Shown: piece after piece, positions 46,917 through 58,806 of the stretch
How the letters are laid out: each line of letters begins with the position of its first letter
How positions within the stretch are numbered: the first letter of the stretch is position 1
Assembly (NCBI GenBank): GCA_030490835.1
Contig: CM059971.1
Span: forward strand, 2,302,545 to 2,366,544
Direction of reading: 5' to 3'
Length of the DNA stretch: 64,000 bases
Source: Annona cherimola
Taxonomy: Eukaryota; Streptophyta; Magnoliopsida; Magnoliales; Annonaceae
Translations under genes and position numbers: made by a program
The notes under the pieces: generated by a model
Database searches by the model: none
Told to the model about the DNA's origin: nothing
Seen by the model: only the letters and a program-made list of their open reading frames with translations

Positions 46917-49900
46917 TTCCTTTCCCGTCTTCTTTCTGCTCACTCCCTGCCTCGCTCCCCCATCAACCTCAGCCTCAACTTCGACCTCAATTCAAAAAAT
47001 CAAAGCTTTTTTACATCTGTCCTTGCTTCTTGACTTTCTTCAGTCAATCCATCGATTCGGTTTTCATTTTCTGCCCTGTCTGAATTTCTTTTTTTTTTCT
47101 TTTTCTTCTTTTTTCGATTGGTCCCTCTGAAAATTTTTAGAGTGCGTTCGTTTACCACGGAACTTTTCAAACCAAAAAAATTTTCGGCTCTTTTCAAGTT
47201 ACTCGTCTCTCGATTATTTGTCCGTGAATTTTGTACACGACTGTTTTACTTTTCAATCATTGTTTCATGAATATTAATACAAAAAAATTATCCATTTTAA
47301 CTTTATTTTTTTTCTCATCATTATTAACCCTCTCATATTATATCATATCATTTTATTCTATTTTAAAAACTTTTAAGTTAAACTTAATTTTTAGCATGAA
47401 AGGTTTTGAATTAATATAAAATGATGTGATTTAATCCGGATAAGATAAAAAGTAAAGAAAATAAAATTAAAATATATAAGTTACGAGCAATTGTGTAAAA
47501 ATAATTAAAAACAAAATAATTGTACAAGAAAACCTAAAGAAATAATTAAAAATAAAATAATTATGAAAAAAGAAAAATTTTAGATTGAAAAAATTTTAGT
47601 TAGAAAAATTTTGGCTAAAAAATAACTTGCCCTAAATAAAAAGGATGAATTGGATTTCTTATCTATCATTAAGATGGGCCAAAATATATAGGATTTTCCT
47701 ATAACGCATGTCCTGAAATGACATCATTTATTTATCTAATAAAACTTAATCATTTTTCCAACATCATTGTCCAATACTCCCATCTATAAATGTCTAAAAT
47801 TTAAACAATAAAATAGTTTCGCACTAAATATCACTTTTAAATTTGTATTTTTCAATATCTAAATTATCTAAAATATCATCAAATGTAAAGTATTGTCACA
47901 TTTTAATACACATGTAAATGTATTTAAATATGAGATAATTTTTTAATAAAAAAAACATGAGAAATAATTCTGTTCGCGAGGCTCCTCAAAAAATTTATTT
48001 TATTTTTTTCCTTATGAACTTGTTAACATAGATGCATTTAATATATGAATAAAATTTTACCATTTTGGATATATTATATATTTTTTATGTTTTTAAACAC
48101 GGGGATATTTTAACTATTTTTAACCATTAAAATGGCTAAAATACCTCTATATTTAAAATCTTTAAAAAGTTAACTTAGTTTATATATTAAATACTTGTAG
48201 ATAAACAAATGTATGAAAAAATTTAAATAAATTTTGTAAGATAAGCTAAGTAAATCGTTACTCAGTGACGCTAATTGAATGCCCCTGAATGCATTCAGTT
48301 TTGGTGCACCAATGTAAATTTTACTTTTTTTATTTTTGAATTTTTTATAAAATTATTAATCTAGATGTATTTAACATGTCAATTATAAAAATACTACTGA
48401 TTTTAAAAATCAAAAATCTAAAAGTCTCTAAAATTGGTAAAAATTGATACACATATTAAATATACTTAGATTAACGGTTGTATAAAAAAAATTCAAAAAA
48501 TAAGACAATTTGTAAATATACCCACGAAGTTTGACCATAATTGCAAATATATCCATATAGTTTCAAAAATTGCAAATTATCCCATAGTTTGACCATAATT
48601 GCAAATATACCCACACGGTTATAACGTCGTTACTGCACCATTAGAGTGTAGGTATATTTGCAACGGTTTAGAAACTATATGGGTATATTTGCAAAAACTA
48701 AATATAACCCCTTAATTTTTGAAATTGCAAATATACCCATATAATTTTCAGACCATTGCAAATATACCTACATCATAACAGTGCAATAATGGCGTTATAA
48801 CGGAACAAGTATATTTATAATTATGATCAAACTACGTGGGGTAATTTGCATTATGATCCGCTTCTGTGTAATTGAAAAGCAGTTCCACATAATCTCCTTT
48901 CTTTTGAAATTTTAATATTTGATGAAAAATATAATCCATTCATTGTATTTAACACTATTTTTTAAGCTAAGAAACCAATTTTCATTCAAATTTAATATGT
49001 TCATTGGCCACATTTGCTCAAAAATAAATATATTCATATGTACATTAAAAAAATGTTTATATCCATTCAAATGTATTAGAATATAATAATACTTTATAGA
49101 ATCATTTATCCACATGTTTATGATATCTTTGATAGTTTAAATGTTGAAAAAACTACTTATAAATTAATATTCGGTATTAAATTATTTTATTATGTTAATT
49201 TTATACATTTGTAAGTGAAACTCATATACAATAATATTGGACAAATAAAAGGATGTTTTTGATAATATAAATAATGTTAAATACAATAAATGAGGGTTTT
49301 GGTAGAGGCACTCCGGATTTTCAATACTGCAAAACGGAAAAATTTTGTGAAAATTTCGATAGTCTCCACAGTAATGTCAAGTCTACACCTGCATAATTAA
49401 TAAAGTGTTACTCCAACTTATAACAACAAATCATCAGCAGATGCAAACCACATGGATCTCGAAAGCCATATCATTAGAGAAAACATAAAAGGCAATCAAG
49501 GCAAACAGAAAAATCGTCATTTTCGTCATCTGGTCTAACTAGGAAGACCTAAATTATAAATTTTTGAAACTTGAAGGTTTCAACTGTAAATAAAAAATTT
49601 AAGGAGCAAAAATTGTCGATTAAGCAAACTAAGGGGACAATATGCAAACCGTCTGAGAAATGTCGGATTGTGTCTAATGTTGGGAAATCGAATTTCTAGA
49701 TCAGCTGGCATCGCAAGCTTCAGAAATTTCTTCTTTCCTTTTCCATGTATCATGTATGTGTCGTCATTTTACAAGCAGGAAAGAAGTTATACGAGTTACA
49801 ATTCACAGATTCAGAATTTTAAATTAAAAATTAACAATAATAAATTAGAAAATCCAGGCACCAAATGAGCTGCCTTTTCTTCCAGAGATTTGCAAAGGCT

Positions 49901-49948
49901 CATGAAACGTAGTTCTTGCAGAATAGCAAGCATGCAGTATACTCCCCA
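46917..49948. other. CPSF73-I upstream region (block E)
   Basis: Contains the CPSF73-I 5' leader and promoter region with a T/C-rich tract (about 47085-47110), then AT-rich sequence matching block D 35830-38600. Foldback MITE copies lie at about 47960-48500 and a truncated GCAAATATACCC element at 48505-48850. No further gene before the ARL2 3' end. Confidence 0.65.
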
Positions 49949-52900
49949 TCAGTCAAGAACATAAATTCTAGAGGCAATGTCCTGCACCAGCCAATCAAAT
50001 CCTGCAACCAACCCCTCCCCAGTGTACGCACTGCAGCCTACAATTTTCCAATGCCTAGTTCTATCCATGGCTTCCAAATTTAGCACCTGCACACACGCAA
50101 TGATGTAGGATGGGTAGAGAAGAAAATAGAAGAAAGAGAAAGAAACCTCTAAAGAGATGAGAATAAAAGAAAGAAGGCAGAAAGAGTAGAAGAACAAAGA
50201 GAAATATAAAGAAAAGGGAGCCCGATAGCCTGCTCCCAGGAGCAAGCAACGTTCCTTGCTCCTGGGAGCTTATACCTTTTTTTAAAAAAAAAAAAAAATT
50301 TCTCCTAAACAGTGTTAATCCAAGTGTATATTTTAGATATTTATTTTTTATTTTTGAAAATCAGATACACATGTTAAATACATCTGGATTAACATTTTTA
50401 TAAAAAAAAATTTTAAAAAAAAATTAAAAATGGGTATAAGCTCCCGGGAGCAGGCGACGGGCTCCAAAGAAAAGAGGGGTAGAAGGGAAAAACCAAGAAA
50501 CACTTCTTTATAATTCTCAAAACTGATCCCCTTCAGAGCTTATAAGAGTTGTATTTATAGGAGAACATACCACCTAATCTTAGCAAATAAAATCCTTCTA
50601 GAAAAAGAAATATATATTTTAAGTAAATTTCTTAAGGAGGTAAACTTAAAATAGATACTTGCTTATTTTAAATAGATTCTAAAATATCCTAGGAAAATCC
50701 TTCTAGAAAAGGAAATTGTATATTTTAAGTAAACTTCTTAAGGAGGTAAACTTAAAATAGATACTTGCTTATTTTAAAAAGATTCTAAAATATCCTAAGA
50801 ATCTTTTAATATCTTTCAAAAATAGCAAAATAAAATCTTTCTAAAATATCCTAAGATTATTTCCCTTTTACAAAATTCTTGCGCCTAGAATAGACAGATT
50901 TGAAAATTTTCTTTCTATTTTCATCACACAACCTCCCATTAACTTCGTGAAAAGTTCATGTTCAGTTGCTAAAAGGCTGGAATAAAATTATAACCACCTC
51001 TGCACGTGTCCATACCATACATACACAAATTTTAAGCCTTTCTTGGAAGGGAAAAATTTATCTTGATTTGAGCAGTGATAGTTTCTAAAACAATCAAGAT
51101 TGTAGTAACAACAATGACTTCAAAAGTTTACTGCATTTTTCTTTGTTAATTCTTTTGAGGTGGCATGACTGCTATGACCGCATATAGACATTTACGACAT
51201 AAACGCAAGCCTGCCTATTCTCCACAGTATGCAATTCACAGAAGTATGCAGAGCTGCTCATGCCTAGGTCATGTCGATGACTAATCACGGATTCATAAGC
51301 ACACAAAAAGGGTTGAGAATATCCAGCAGCAGGAAGATATTGTTAGTTGTCATAACTGTGCTTAATCTTCCACCACCTTCATTTTGATAAAACCAAGTAA
51401 TCACAAAGAAAAGACTTACCACATTACAAAATGAGCACTCCATTTGAATTCAGACACAAAATTCCAGCAAAATCATTATCTTCTATCTACTTATTCTGTA
51501 ATAACATCCTTGAATCAACTTCTAAGTAACAAGAATGATTCACCAAGCTTCAATTTATCGCTGCAGTCCATAATAACCTTCAACCTAGGGCATTTAACAA
51601 CTCCCTACTGACCAAAATGTCAACATTGCATCAATTATACCCTTACCTTGGCAATTTCTGCAGGTGTTAGAGCTCCTTGTATGTCTTGCTTATTTGCTAG
51701 TATCAGCAATGATGCTCCAGATAATCTCTGCCAAAAGTAGTGAACATGGTTAACAAGTTGCCCAAGAAATTCCAGCTTGGAATCAATGGACAGAGGTAAC
51801 ATTACATCTCATCATCATCATCATCATCATCAGTTTTTTCCCACCTAGGTGGAGTCGGCTGCACGGATTCTGTTGCGTCATTCTTGGCAATTTAAGACTA
51901 AAGTTTCAGTAATTTATAATATTATTTAATTACTTCCATCCTTGTTTTTATGGGTCTTCCTTTCATTTTCCTACTACCTTCTACTTGGATAGACTTTGTC
52001 CTCCTAACCGGTGCCATTTCGGGCCTCATTTTAACATAACCAAACCATCTTAATCTATTTTCTCTCATTTTATCACCAATTGGTCTCACTTTTAGATTTT
52101 CTTGAATTATTTCATTCCTAATTTTATCTTTTCTTGTTTTAATACTCATCCACCTTAACGTTCTCATTTCTACAACGTTCATTTTATGTATATGTTATTT
52201 TTTAACTACCCAACATTCTGCCCCATAAGGCATAGCAAGTCTAATCGCAGTCTTATAAAATTTTTCGTTTAATTTGATTGGAACTCGACGGTCACATAAA
52301 ATTTCTGACGCGGTTCACCATTTCTTCCATCTTTCTTGAATCCTATGTATTATATCTTTCTTAATTTTCCAATTCTCTTGAACTATAGATCCTAAGTACC
52401 GGAAGTAATTAGTCCTTGTTACTACTTGATTTAAAATTTTAATTGGTTTCTCATCCGGGTTCTTACTATTGTTAAAATTGCATTTCATATATTCAATTTT
52501 TGTACGTCTAATTCTAAAACCATTAGATTCTAAAGCAGCTACCCACCTACTCAATTTTAAATTTAGTCTTTCACTAGTTTCATCTATTAGAACAATGTCA
52601 TCTGCAAATAATATACACCAAGGTACTTTTTCTTGGAGACGTCTAGTAATTTCATCTATTACTAAGGTAAAAAGGTAAAGACTCAAGGTTGAGCCTTGAT
52701 GTAAACCTATTTTAACTTGGAAAATATTAATATCTCCACTTATGGTCATCACATTTGTAACAGTCCCCTCGTACATATCTTTAATAACATCAATGTATCT
52801 GTTATTAATTCCTTTCTTTTTCATTACTTGTCATATTAACTTGATTGGTACTCGATCATATGCTTTTTCTATATTACATCTAATTTGTAAAAAATGATAC

Positions 52901-55900
52901 AGGAAAATAACATGGATATCATGGATTTGCAAGTTTTGATGTTGTGCTTGATTGCAAATGATAATACAAACAGATAAACCGAAGGACAAGTTGGAATATT
53001 GGCACACAAGTCTCATATGGTTAAGCTTTTTATCCAAATGAGTCACTATCTCTCAGAGCCAATAAAGCAGACCACTTGTGGATATGGCTTGGCTAGCCAA
53101 AATGAGGTCAGGTGAGTCCCAGGGGATTCATCCAAATGAATTGAGTTGTTTCACCTGGGCCCATCTTCATCATACAATTCCAAGAGCATTCTACATTATC
53201 TTATTATTTAATGTTATCTTTAGCACAACCAGAAATTCAAACCACCATTGTGGTTGTCTATTTCTGCAGACCACAAATATTGGGCCATCATTCAATAGCA
53301 AACATTGCAGCAGCAGCGAGAAAAATGCTCTATCTGAGTTCCTGGATTCTTCATTCAGAAATTTATTCATTTTTCCTTATTCAGTATTTTCGCTTTGTTT
53401 GGAGCTCCATCCAACCTTCTAATTCTCCAAATCCTTTCATTAGTTAAATTTCTAAATTTAAAAATAAAAAAAAAAGCAAATCCAAATATACCTACCAAGT
53501 TTTACCCCTAATTCCTAATATACTCACGATATTTCAATAATTCCAAACATGCCCACATAGTTAACCCAAATCTTACTCATGTCGATGCCTTTTTGTGAAA
53601 TGATGAATATGCCCAATCCCCAATTATAACTCTATAACTAGAAATTATCATTCAAACGATATGATTTTATAGATATAAATTGTAGAAGTACTAAAATTTG
53701 TCTTAATGCAAATTTTTAGCTTAGAATCATAATTAAGGCTTAGGCATATTCATCATTCCATAAAGGGGTGTCAAAGTGAGTGGAATTTCAGGAAAATTAC
53801 GTGGGAATATTTGCAATTATTGAAACATTATGGGTATATTTGGAATTAAGGGCAAAGCTTGCAGGATTTGTCCAAAAAAATTGTTAACTAATATCAGTAG
53901 CCACTTCAGCTTGACTGTCTCTGGGTCCATTGATCAAAAAAGCCCTTGTGACCCGGAAAGTTTTTTCACTTGCCAGTTGGCAATGCCAAGTGAAGACATT
54001 CTAAAAGGGATTCCAAACATGTTGATAGAGCACAAAATGGCACATAATGGAGTGGACACTCATCAAAGAAAAAGCTATCTTTTGAAATGGAGAAAGCAAA
54101 TAACTTATTATTTAACCATTTCTGCAGGATGCAAACTTCAGTGTGAGGCATTGGTTAGGGCTCAAGGATAGCTTTGGGGCAATATTAAAATTAAAGAGGA
54201 AACGAAGTTTCCAGAAAACAACTCATGTGTCAACACTGCAACAAGATAGACTCACTCAAGATGGTAACACTAGCAGAATAATGACAAAAGACACTGCCTA
54301 TGAATTTTTTCTCCTCATAAGATTAAGGCTCTGTTCGGCATAGCAATCAATTTTCAGCAACTGAAAAAGCTCAATTAAAAGTGGAGCTTTTATAAAAAGT
54401 GTATGACAATATAACGCCCCAGGTCTAACAGTAAGGTATTGTCCGCTTTGGGCCTCGGCCCGCACGGTTTTACCCCTCTGGGTTCACGCGCATCCCGTCC
54501 TTCCCCAAAAGGCGCCTCACTGAGGTACCTGGCAGCCTCCACTTATAGCCTAGGCTCCCCCCCTCGTCCTAACCAATGTGGGATATCACATTCACCCCCC
54601 CTTGGGGCTCCAGCGTCCCCGCTGGACACCATCGGCCGAAGGTCGGGAGTCGGCTCTGATACCATTTGTAACACCCCAGGTCTAACAGTAAGGTATTGTC
54701 CGATTTGAGCCTCCGCCCGCACGGTTTTGCCCCTTTGGGTTCACGCGCCAGGTACCTCAGTGAGGCGCCTTTTGGGGAAGGACGGGATGCGCGTGAACCC
54801 AGAGGGGCAAAACCGTGCGGGCCGAGGCCCAAAGCGGACAATACCTTACTGTTAGGCCTGGGGCGTTACAGATAAAAAGTTGTTAAGTGTTTGGCATTGT
54901 TATTTAAGAAATGCCCTTAATAATATTTTTTTTTCTTGTTTGCCCAAAAGCCTAAAAGCGCTTTAAACATGTAAAATTACCAAAAAAGGACAGAAGGACG
55001 ACCTGAAATGTTTTATTTTATTTTATATATTAAATACTCCAGCTGATGTAGGATGGGTAGAGAAGAAAATAGAAGAAAGAGGAAGAAACTTCTAAATATA
55101 TGAGAATAGAAGAAGGAAAGTAGAAGAAGTAGAAGAACAAGGAGAAACATAAAGAAAAGAGGAGTAGAAGGGAAAAACTAAATCACACTTCTTTATAATT
55201 CTCAAAATTGATGCCCCTTTAGAGCTCACATGGGCTGTATTCATAGGTGAACATACTACCCAATTTTAGCAAATGAAATCCTTCTAGAAAAAGAAATTGT
55301 ATATTTTAAGTAAACTTCTTAAGGAAGTAAACTTAAAATAGATACATGCTTATTTTAAACAGATTCTAAAATATCCTAAGAAAATCTTTCTAGAAAAGGA
55401 AATTGTATATTTTAAGTAAACATCTTAAGGAAGTAAACTTAAAATATATACATGCTTATTTTAAATAGATTCTAAAATATTCTAGGAGATCTTCTAAATA
55501 TATCCAGGAGATCTTCCAAAATAGAAATAAACATCCTAAAACAATCTAAACCCAAATTTATGAAAATATCTTCACGTCCCGCATTACCAGCTCTTTTGAT
55601 TTTATTCATAAAATTAAGATGTATAATATATTGTCCTTAGTCATGAGCCCAAGTCTCCAATATTAAGCATTTCCAAATTAATTACATGAAAATGTTTGTA
55701 CTTTGTACATGAGCATGACTAGTAAACCATTAAAATTATTAGAATAAATATTTTAACTAAACAAATACTTTCGAGTTCATAAAAATCGAAATCGATTATA
55801 TTAGAGTGTTTATTTTATGGATCACCCATAGATCTAGGATTAATATGGGTAGCATCTATATTATAAATCCATAACTGGATAACAAATTAGGGGCTGTTTT

Positions 55901-57809
55901 GTACCTTGCGCTCCCATCACACGGCACAATTGAAGAAAGCAGAAAAGTCCTGCTTATATGAAATCATAGAAATCAGCAATTGCAAGTATCAAAATATATT
56001 TTTCGTTGCCCAGCCAAACCCCAGCAAAAATTATAAATCGCACTTGTATCTTATAAAATGCACTTGAAGGCACTCCAAATGTAAGGCCAGATGGGACCTA
56101 AATGAAGAAAGCAAGCCAAACCACTAAAAGGAAGATCCATGCCCACATTGAAGTCATGTGCTCTTCTTTCTTCTTCCTCTTTCATACACAATTTTTCTTC
56201 TCTATGATATGGTTCAATTACATATCTTACTCTTTTCAGTGATGTAAAACCATAACCTCTAAATTTTGATGGCATGGTTAGAAGGACAATGAAAAAAGTA
56301 CTAAATAATTGATATGAATAACAGAAAACGAAATTGCAAAAAAACAAAAGAGAGAGAGAGAGAGAGAGAGTCAGCTAACACAAGATAGCAAGAGCAAAAT
56401 CAATCACTGTAAATAAATTGAATGTCCATTGTTAAAGCATGCACGCAGATGAAGAAAGGAACTTGCCTCTTCCTTTAAGAGATTATCCAGCTCTAATTTG
56501 CAGTCATCTAACCTTCGAACATCTGAACTGTCAACAACCCAAACTAAGCCATCCGTTTGTTCAAAGTAGTTTCTCCAATAAGATCGGATAGTTTTTTGGC
56601 CACCAACATCCCATATATTGAGAGTATATCTGGACCAACAATATCAAAATGGAATTTCAATTTCATAAAGAATCATAAAAAATAAAATAAAATTCTCATT
56701 GTTGAGAAGACAGCGGATAAAAAATGCAAGCATAAAACATGATACAGTGTGGAAATCACAAATGAAAATAAATGATCCAAAACCACCAGCTAATTATTCC
56801 GCCACCTACTTGAATTGTGCCAAACTTTGACTGTCTTCTTCTTCTTCTTTCTTTCTTTCTTTCTTTTTTTTTTTTTTTTTTTTTGGGTCTGTACTGGCCA
56901 AGGATTTTTTCAACCCACAGATCTAGTCTACTGGTCAATTCATGGTTAAGACTTACCACTAATTATCATATATTTCGTATCTAATGCAGTTCATATACTT
57001 CCGCTGATTCAAATAAGAAAACACGATACACCCTTGAAATTTCTCCTAGTATGTTTCCAATCCATCTTGCTTCACTCCGGTTTCCTTTCTCCCCAACCTT
57101 GAGGCTGCTATAACAGATGCAGCTCGAAATTGATTATGTCTGATATATGTCTATCTGTGTACTGCCTTCTGGCATTAGAAATTTTTAGATGTGCCACTAT
57201 GAGAAGATGATCTTTTATTGGACCAAAGAGGAAGTAGCAGAGTAACAAATTTCGAAACTTAATCAGATCTTTAGTAGGTATCATTTTAAAAACATGAAGA
57301 ACCAACAAAGTTAACATCATTTCATCACTTAGTGATCAAATTGGATAAATTTTACCCCTCAACGGATTATTCCGCATAATGAAAATCCAAACCCAAATGA
57401 AACACGTCTGCATTTAATAAATAACAGTAATAACATGTGCCAATGTATGAAGAATGCACAATCCCCGTGATTCCGCAGTGTGGTATTCAGAAATTAGAAG
57501 AGAGTGGGAGGAGAAAAGAACCTTTGGTATTTGATAGTCTTGATGTTGAAACCAAGAGTTGGGCTGATGACACTAGTATCGTCTCCATTGATTTTGAGTA
57601 CGATGGTTGTCTTTCCAGAGTTATCAAGGCCACTACAAGAACAATGCTTCAAAGATTGAGAAAGAGAGAAGTTTAAAATAAAAAATTGGGTATAATGAAA
57701 AAGAGACAAGAATCGAGAATGGGAAGGTTAGAAAAGGCACATACACCATGAGGATGCGCATCTCTTTCTCCCTCCTCTTGATTTTTCTGATGATGCTGAG
57801 AAGACCCAT
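49949..57809 (-). CDS. TTN5: ARL2/TITAN5 small GTPase, intact, five exons, 185 aa
   Basis: Exons on the minus strand: 57745-57809, 57522-57632, 56467-56629, 51647-51727, 49949-50086 (558 nt). Arf-like GTPase that works with tubulin-folding cofactors; loss of the Arabidopsis orthologue gives giant, arrested endosperm and embryo cells. G1 GLDNSGKTT (23-31, just after the intron 1 junction), switch I PTLGFN, G3 WDVGGQ (65-70), G4 NKQD (125-128), G5 CSAYTGEG, ending in SRIYVLD. Length equals the Arabidopsis protein. Introns 1, 2 and 4 are GT-AG. Intron 3 (4.7 kb) begins GCAAGT and ends CAG, a GC-AG intron; no GT alternative preserves the protein. Introns 3 and 4 carry a LINE, a TRIM and MITEs. 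No coding damage seen. Confidence 0.96.
50090..50950. repeat. Intronic repeat copy 1 in ARL2 intron 4
   Basis: The segment from GATGTAGGATGGGTAGAGAA onward matches 55039-55560 in intron 3, same orientation. It is interrupted by the MITE at 50217-50465. Inside, a unit of about 110 bp containing TATTTTAAGTAAACTTCTTA is itself repeated in tandem. Confidence 0.85.
50217..50465. mobile_element. Mutator-like foldback MITE in ARL2 intron 4
   Basis: 249 bp. Left end GGAGCCCGATAGCCTGCTCC; right end read inward GGAGCCCGTCGCCTGCTCCC. AAAGAAAAG flanks both sides (50208-50216 and 50466-50474). The unoccupied repeat copy in intron 3 (about 55145-55165) has this 9-mer once. This proves a 9-bp target duplication. 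Confidence 0.92.
51810..52872 (-). mobile_element. 5'-truncated RTE LINE in ARL2 intron 3
   Basis: Minus strand, the 3' third of the same family as 32667-35399: reverse transcriptase from the EKAYDRVP motif onward with FADD, then the C-terminal domain and an (ATG)n tail. The frame is broken by several indels and stops. It is flanked by ATTACATCT (51801-51809 and 52873-52881), a target-site duplication from target-primed reverse transcription. Same strand as the host gene. Confidence 0.92.
52882..54325. other. Middle of ARL2 intron 3
   Basis: No exon seen. About 53480-53870 is a diverged foldback with CCAAATATACCTACC-like arms, related to the 37430-37865 element. The rest shows no recognisable feature. 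Confidence 0.5.
54410..54870 (-). mobile_element. TRIM retrotransposon with one rearranged LTR
   Basis: Minus strand. The 3' LTR is 54410-54590 (181 bp, begins TGTGATATCCC, TATA box CTATAAGT). It is preceded by the polypurine tract AAGGGGGGGTGAA. The internal region is only about 76 bp and includes the initiator-tRNA-Met primer site TGGTATCAGAGCC (54652-54664). The 5' LTR end (54667-54748) is joined to an inverted LTR fragment (54749-54870), so the region forms a large hairpin. GC-rich in an AT-rich intron. Non-coding. Confidence 0.85.
55039..55560. repeat. Intronic repeat copy 2 in ARL2 intron 3
   Basis: Direct-repeat partner of 50090-50950, without the MITE. Contains the same internal tandem unit. 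Confidence 0.85.
56349..56371. repeat. (AG)n microsatellite
   Basis: About eleven AG dinucleotides just downstream of ARL2 exon 3, within intron 3. Confidence 0.95.
56836..56884. repeat. (CTT)n/(CTTT)n/T-run in ARL2 intron 2
   Basis: Pyrimidine microsatellite on the plus strand, ending in a run of about 20 T. On the gene strand it is a purine run. Confidence 0.9.
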
Positions 57810-58049
57810 CTCTCTCTGCTTCGCTCTCTCTCCGCTCAACCTCGGCAGCAAATCGAGCACATGCTCTCCCCTCAGAACTATGTGAAGATAGCAGACAAAA
57901 GTAGAAAGTTCTCCATCCCTCACTGATTGCCTGAGCTGCAATGCACCAGTGAAGAAGATACAGTTTGGGAGAAGAAGGGATTCAGGCACTGGCGCTGGGG
58001 AAGGGGGAGAGAAGGAAGAGACTCGATTTGTTAGGGTTATTAGCATTTA

Positions 58050-58713
58050 TACCCCTACTATTGAAATTATTCTTTTACTAATATTTTCAATATAATTTCT
58101 AGTACATGTTTCACAAAACTTTTATTTGTTTGTACAAACCCTGTTGGATAATTGGGTAAAGACTGTAATTCTCAGGTGGTCTACTGGAAGTGTGAAAATC
58201 GTAGTCAAACACACTATGTAGGACCACCTATGATACATCTGATTAATTAATAAATAATTTTAGAAATAAAAATATTTATTCAACCTTCAATATAATAAGA
58301 TAATTTTAAAAAAATAGTAATTAATTAATCCAGCATATAAAAACTAATTGGGCTACATAATTACAACATTTTATCTGAATTTAATGTGATAAATAATATA
58401 GATATCAAAAATTGATAACTTTGAACTTGGAAAGCATGATTTAAGTTTGGCCCTAGAGAAAGTGAAAGATTCCACTGTTAATGAAATTAAGAAATATTTT
58501 CCCTGTCACAATTGCCCTGGATTTCCCACATAAATTTTACTTTTTGAAACTCAAAATGGGCTGCTGCGTGTTAGTTAGGCATATGTAACTTGTTTTCATC
58601 ATGGTTTCCAACCAAATTAAAACAGTGAAATATTTCAGTAGTTCCTCAAAACAAAACAAAAAAGCAACAAATAAATACAATCAAAGTCATAATAGAGATT
58701 TTGAATGTCAAAC
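58050..58713. other. Intergenic, upstream of ARL2
   Basis: 57810-58045 is the likely ARL2 5' leader and promoter region. The rest is AT-rich with no recognised gene. I looked for a following APT exon downstream of 58714 and did not find one. Confidence 0.5.
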
Positions 58714-58806
58714 CTGGAAATTTTCTTTGTTTTCTTTGTGGAACAATCTCTGCACCAATTGCTAATGCAATATAAGGGCCAAATATAAAGCCCCTAGCCT
58801 CAACAC
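58714..58806 (-). pseudogene. Orphan exon of adenine phosphoribosyltransferase
   Basis: A 93-nt minus-strand segment reads GVEARGFIFGPYIALAIGAE and continues as IVPQRKQRKFPG. This is the central APT segment (V/I-EARGFIFG is an APT signature) that converts adenine and PRPP to AMP. It is bounded by an acceptor (TTTATAG) and a donor (GTTTGA) at the same positions and phase as in plant APT genes. Several usually conserved residues differ (GPY for GPP; RKQRKFPG for RKPxKLPG). No other APT exon was recognised in 57.8-61 kb, so it is probably a fragment; a gene with very diverged exons is possible. Confidence 0.7.

Noticed and set aside
46917..46943. Upstream in-frame GTG start for CPSF73-I
   Set aside because: Plant nuclear genes use ATG; the ATG at 46916 is close to the first conserved part and gives a normal length.
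50087..50245. N-terminal extension of ARL2 exon 5
   Set aside because: Intron read-through into the MITE; the conserved protein starts at VLNLEAM after a clear acceptor.
54439..54841. Two mirror-image frames with shared product in the ARL2 intron
   Set aside because: Both read the inverted LTR copies of the TRIM, not genes.
54410..54870. Cassandra TRIM with 5S rRNA promoter
   Set aside because: The LTR start resembles that type, but no 5S-like internal promoter sequence is visible in the 181-bp LTR.
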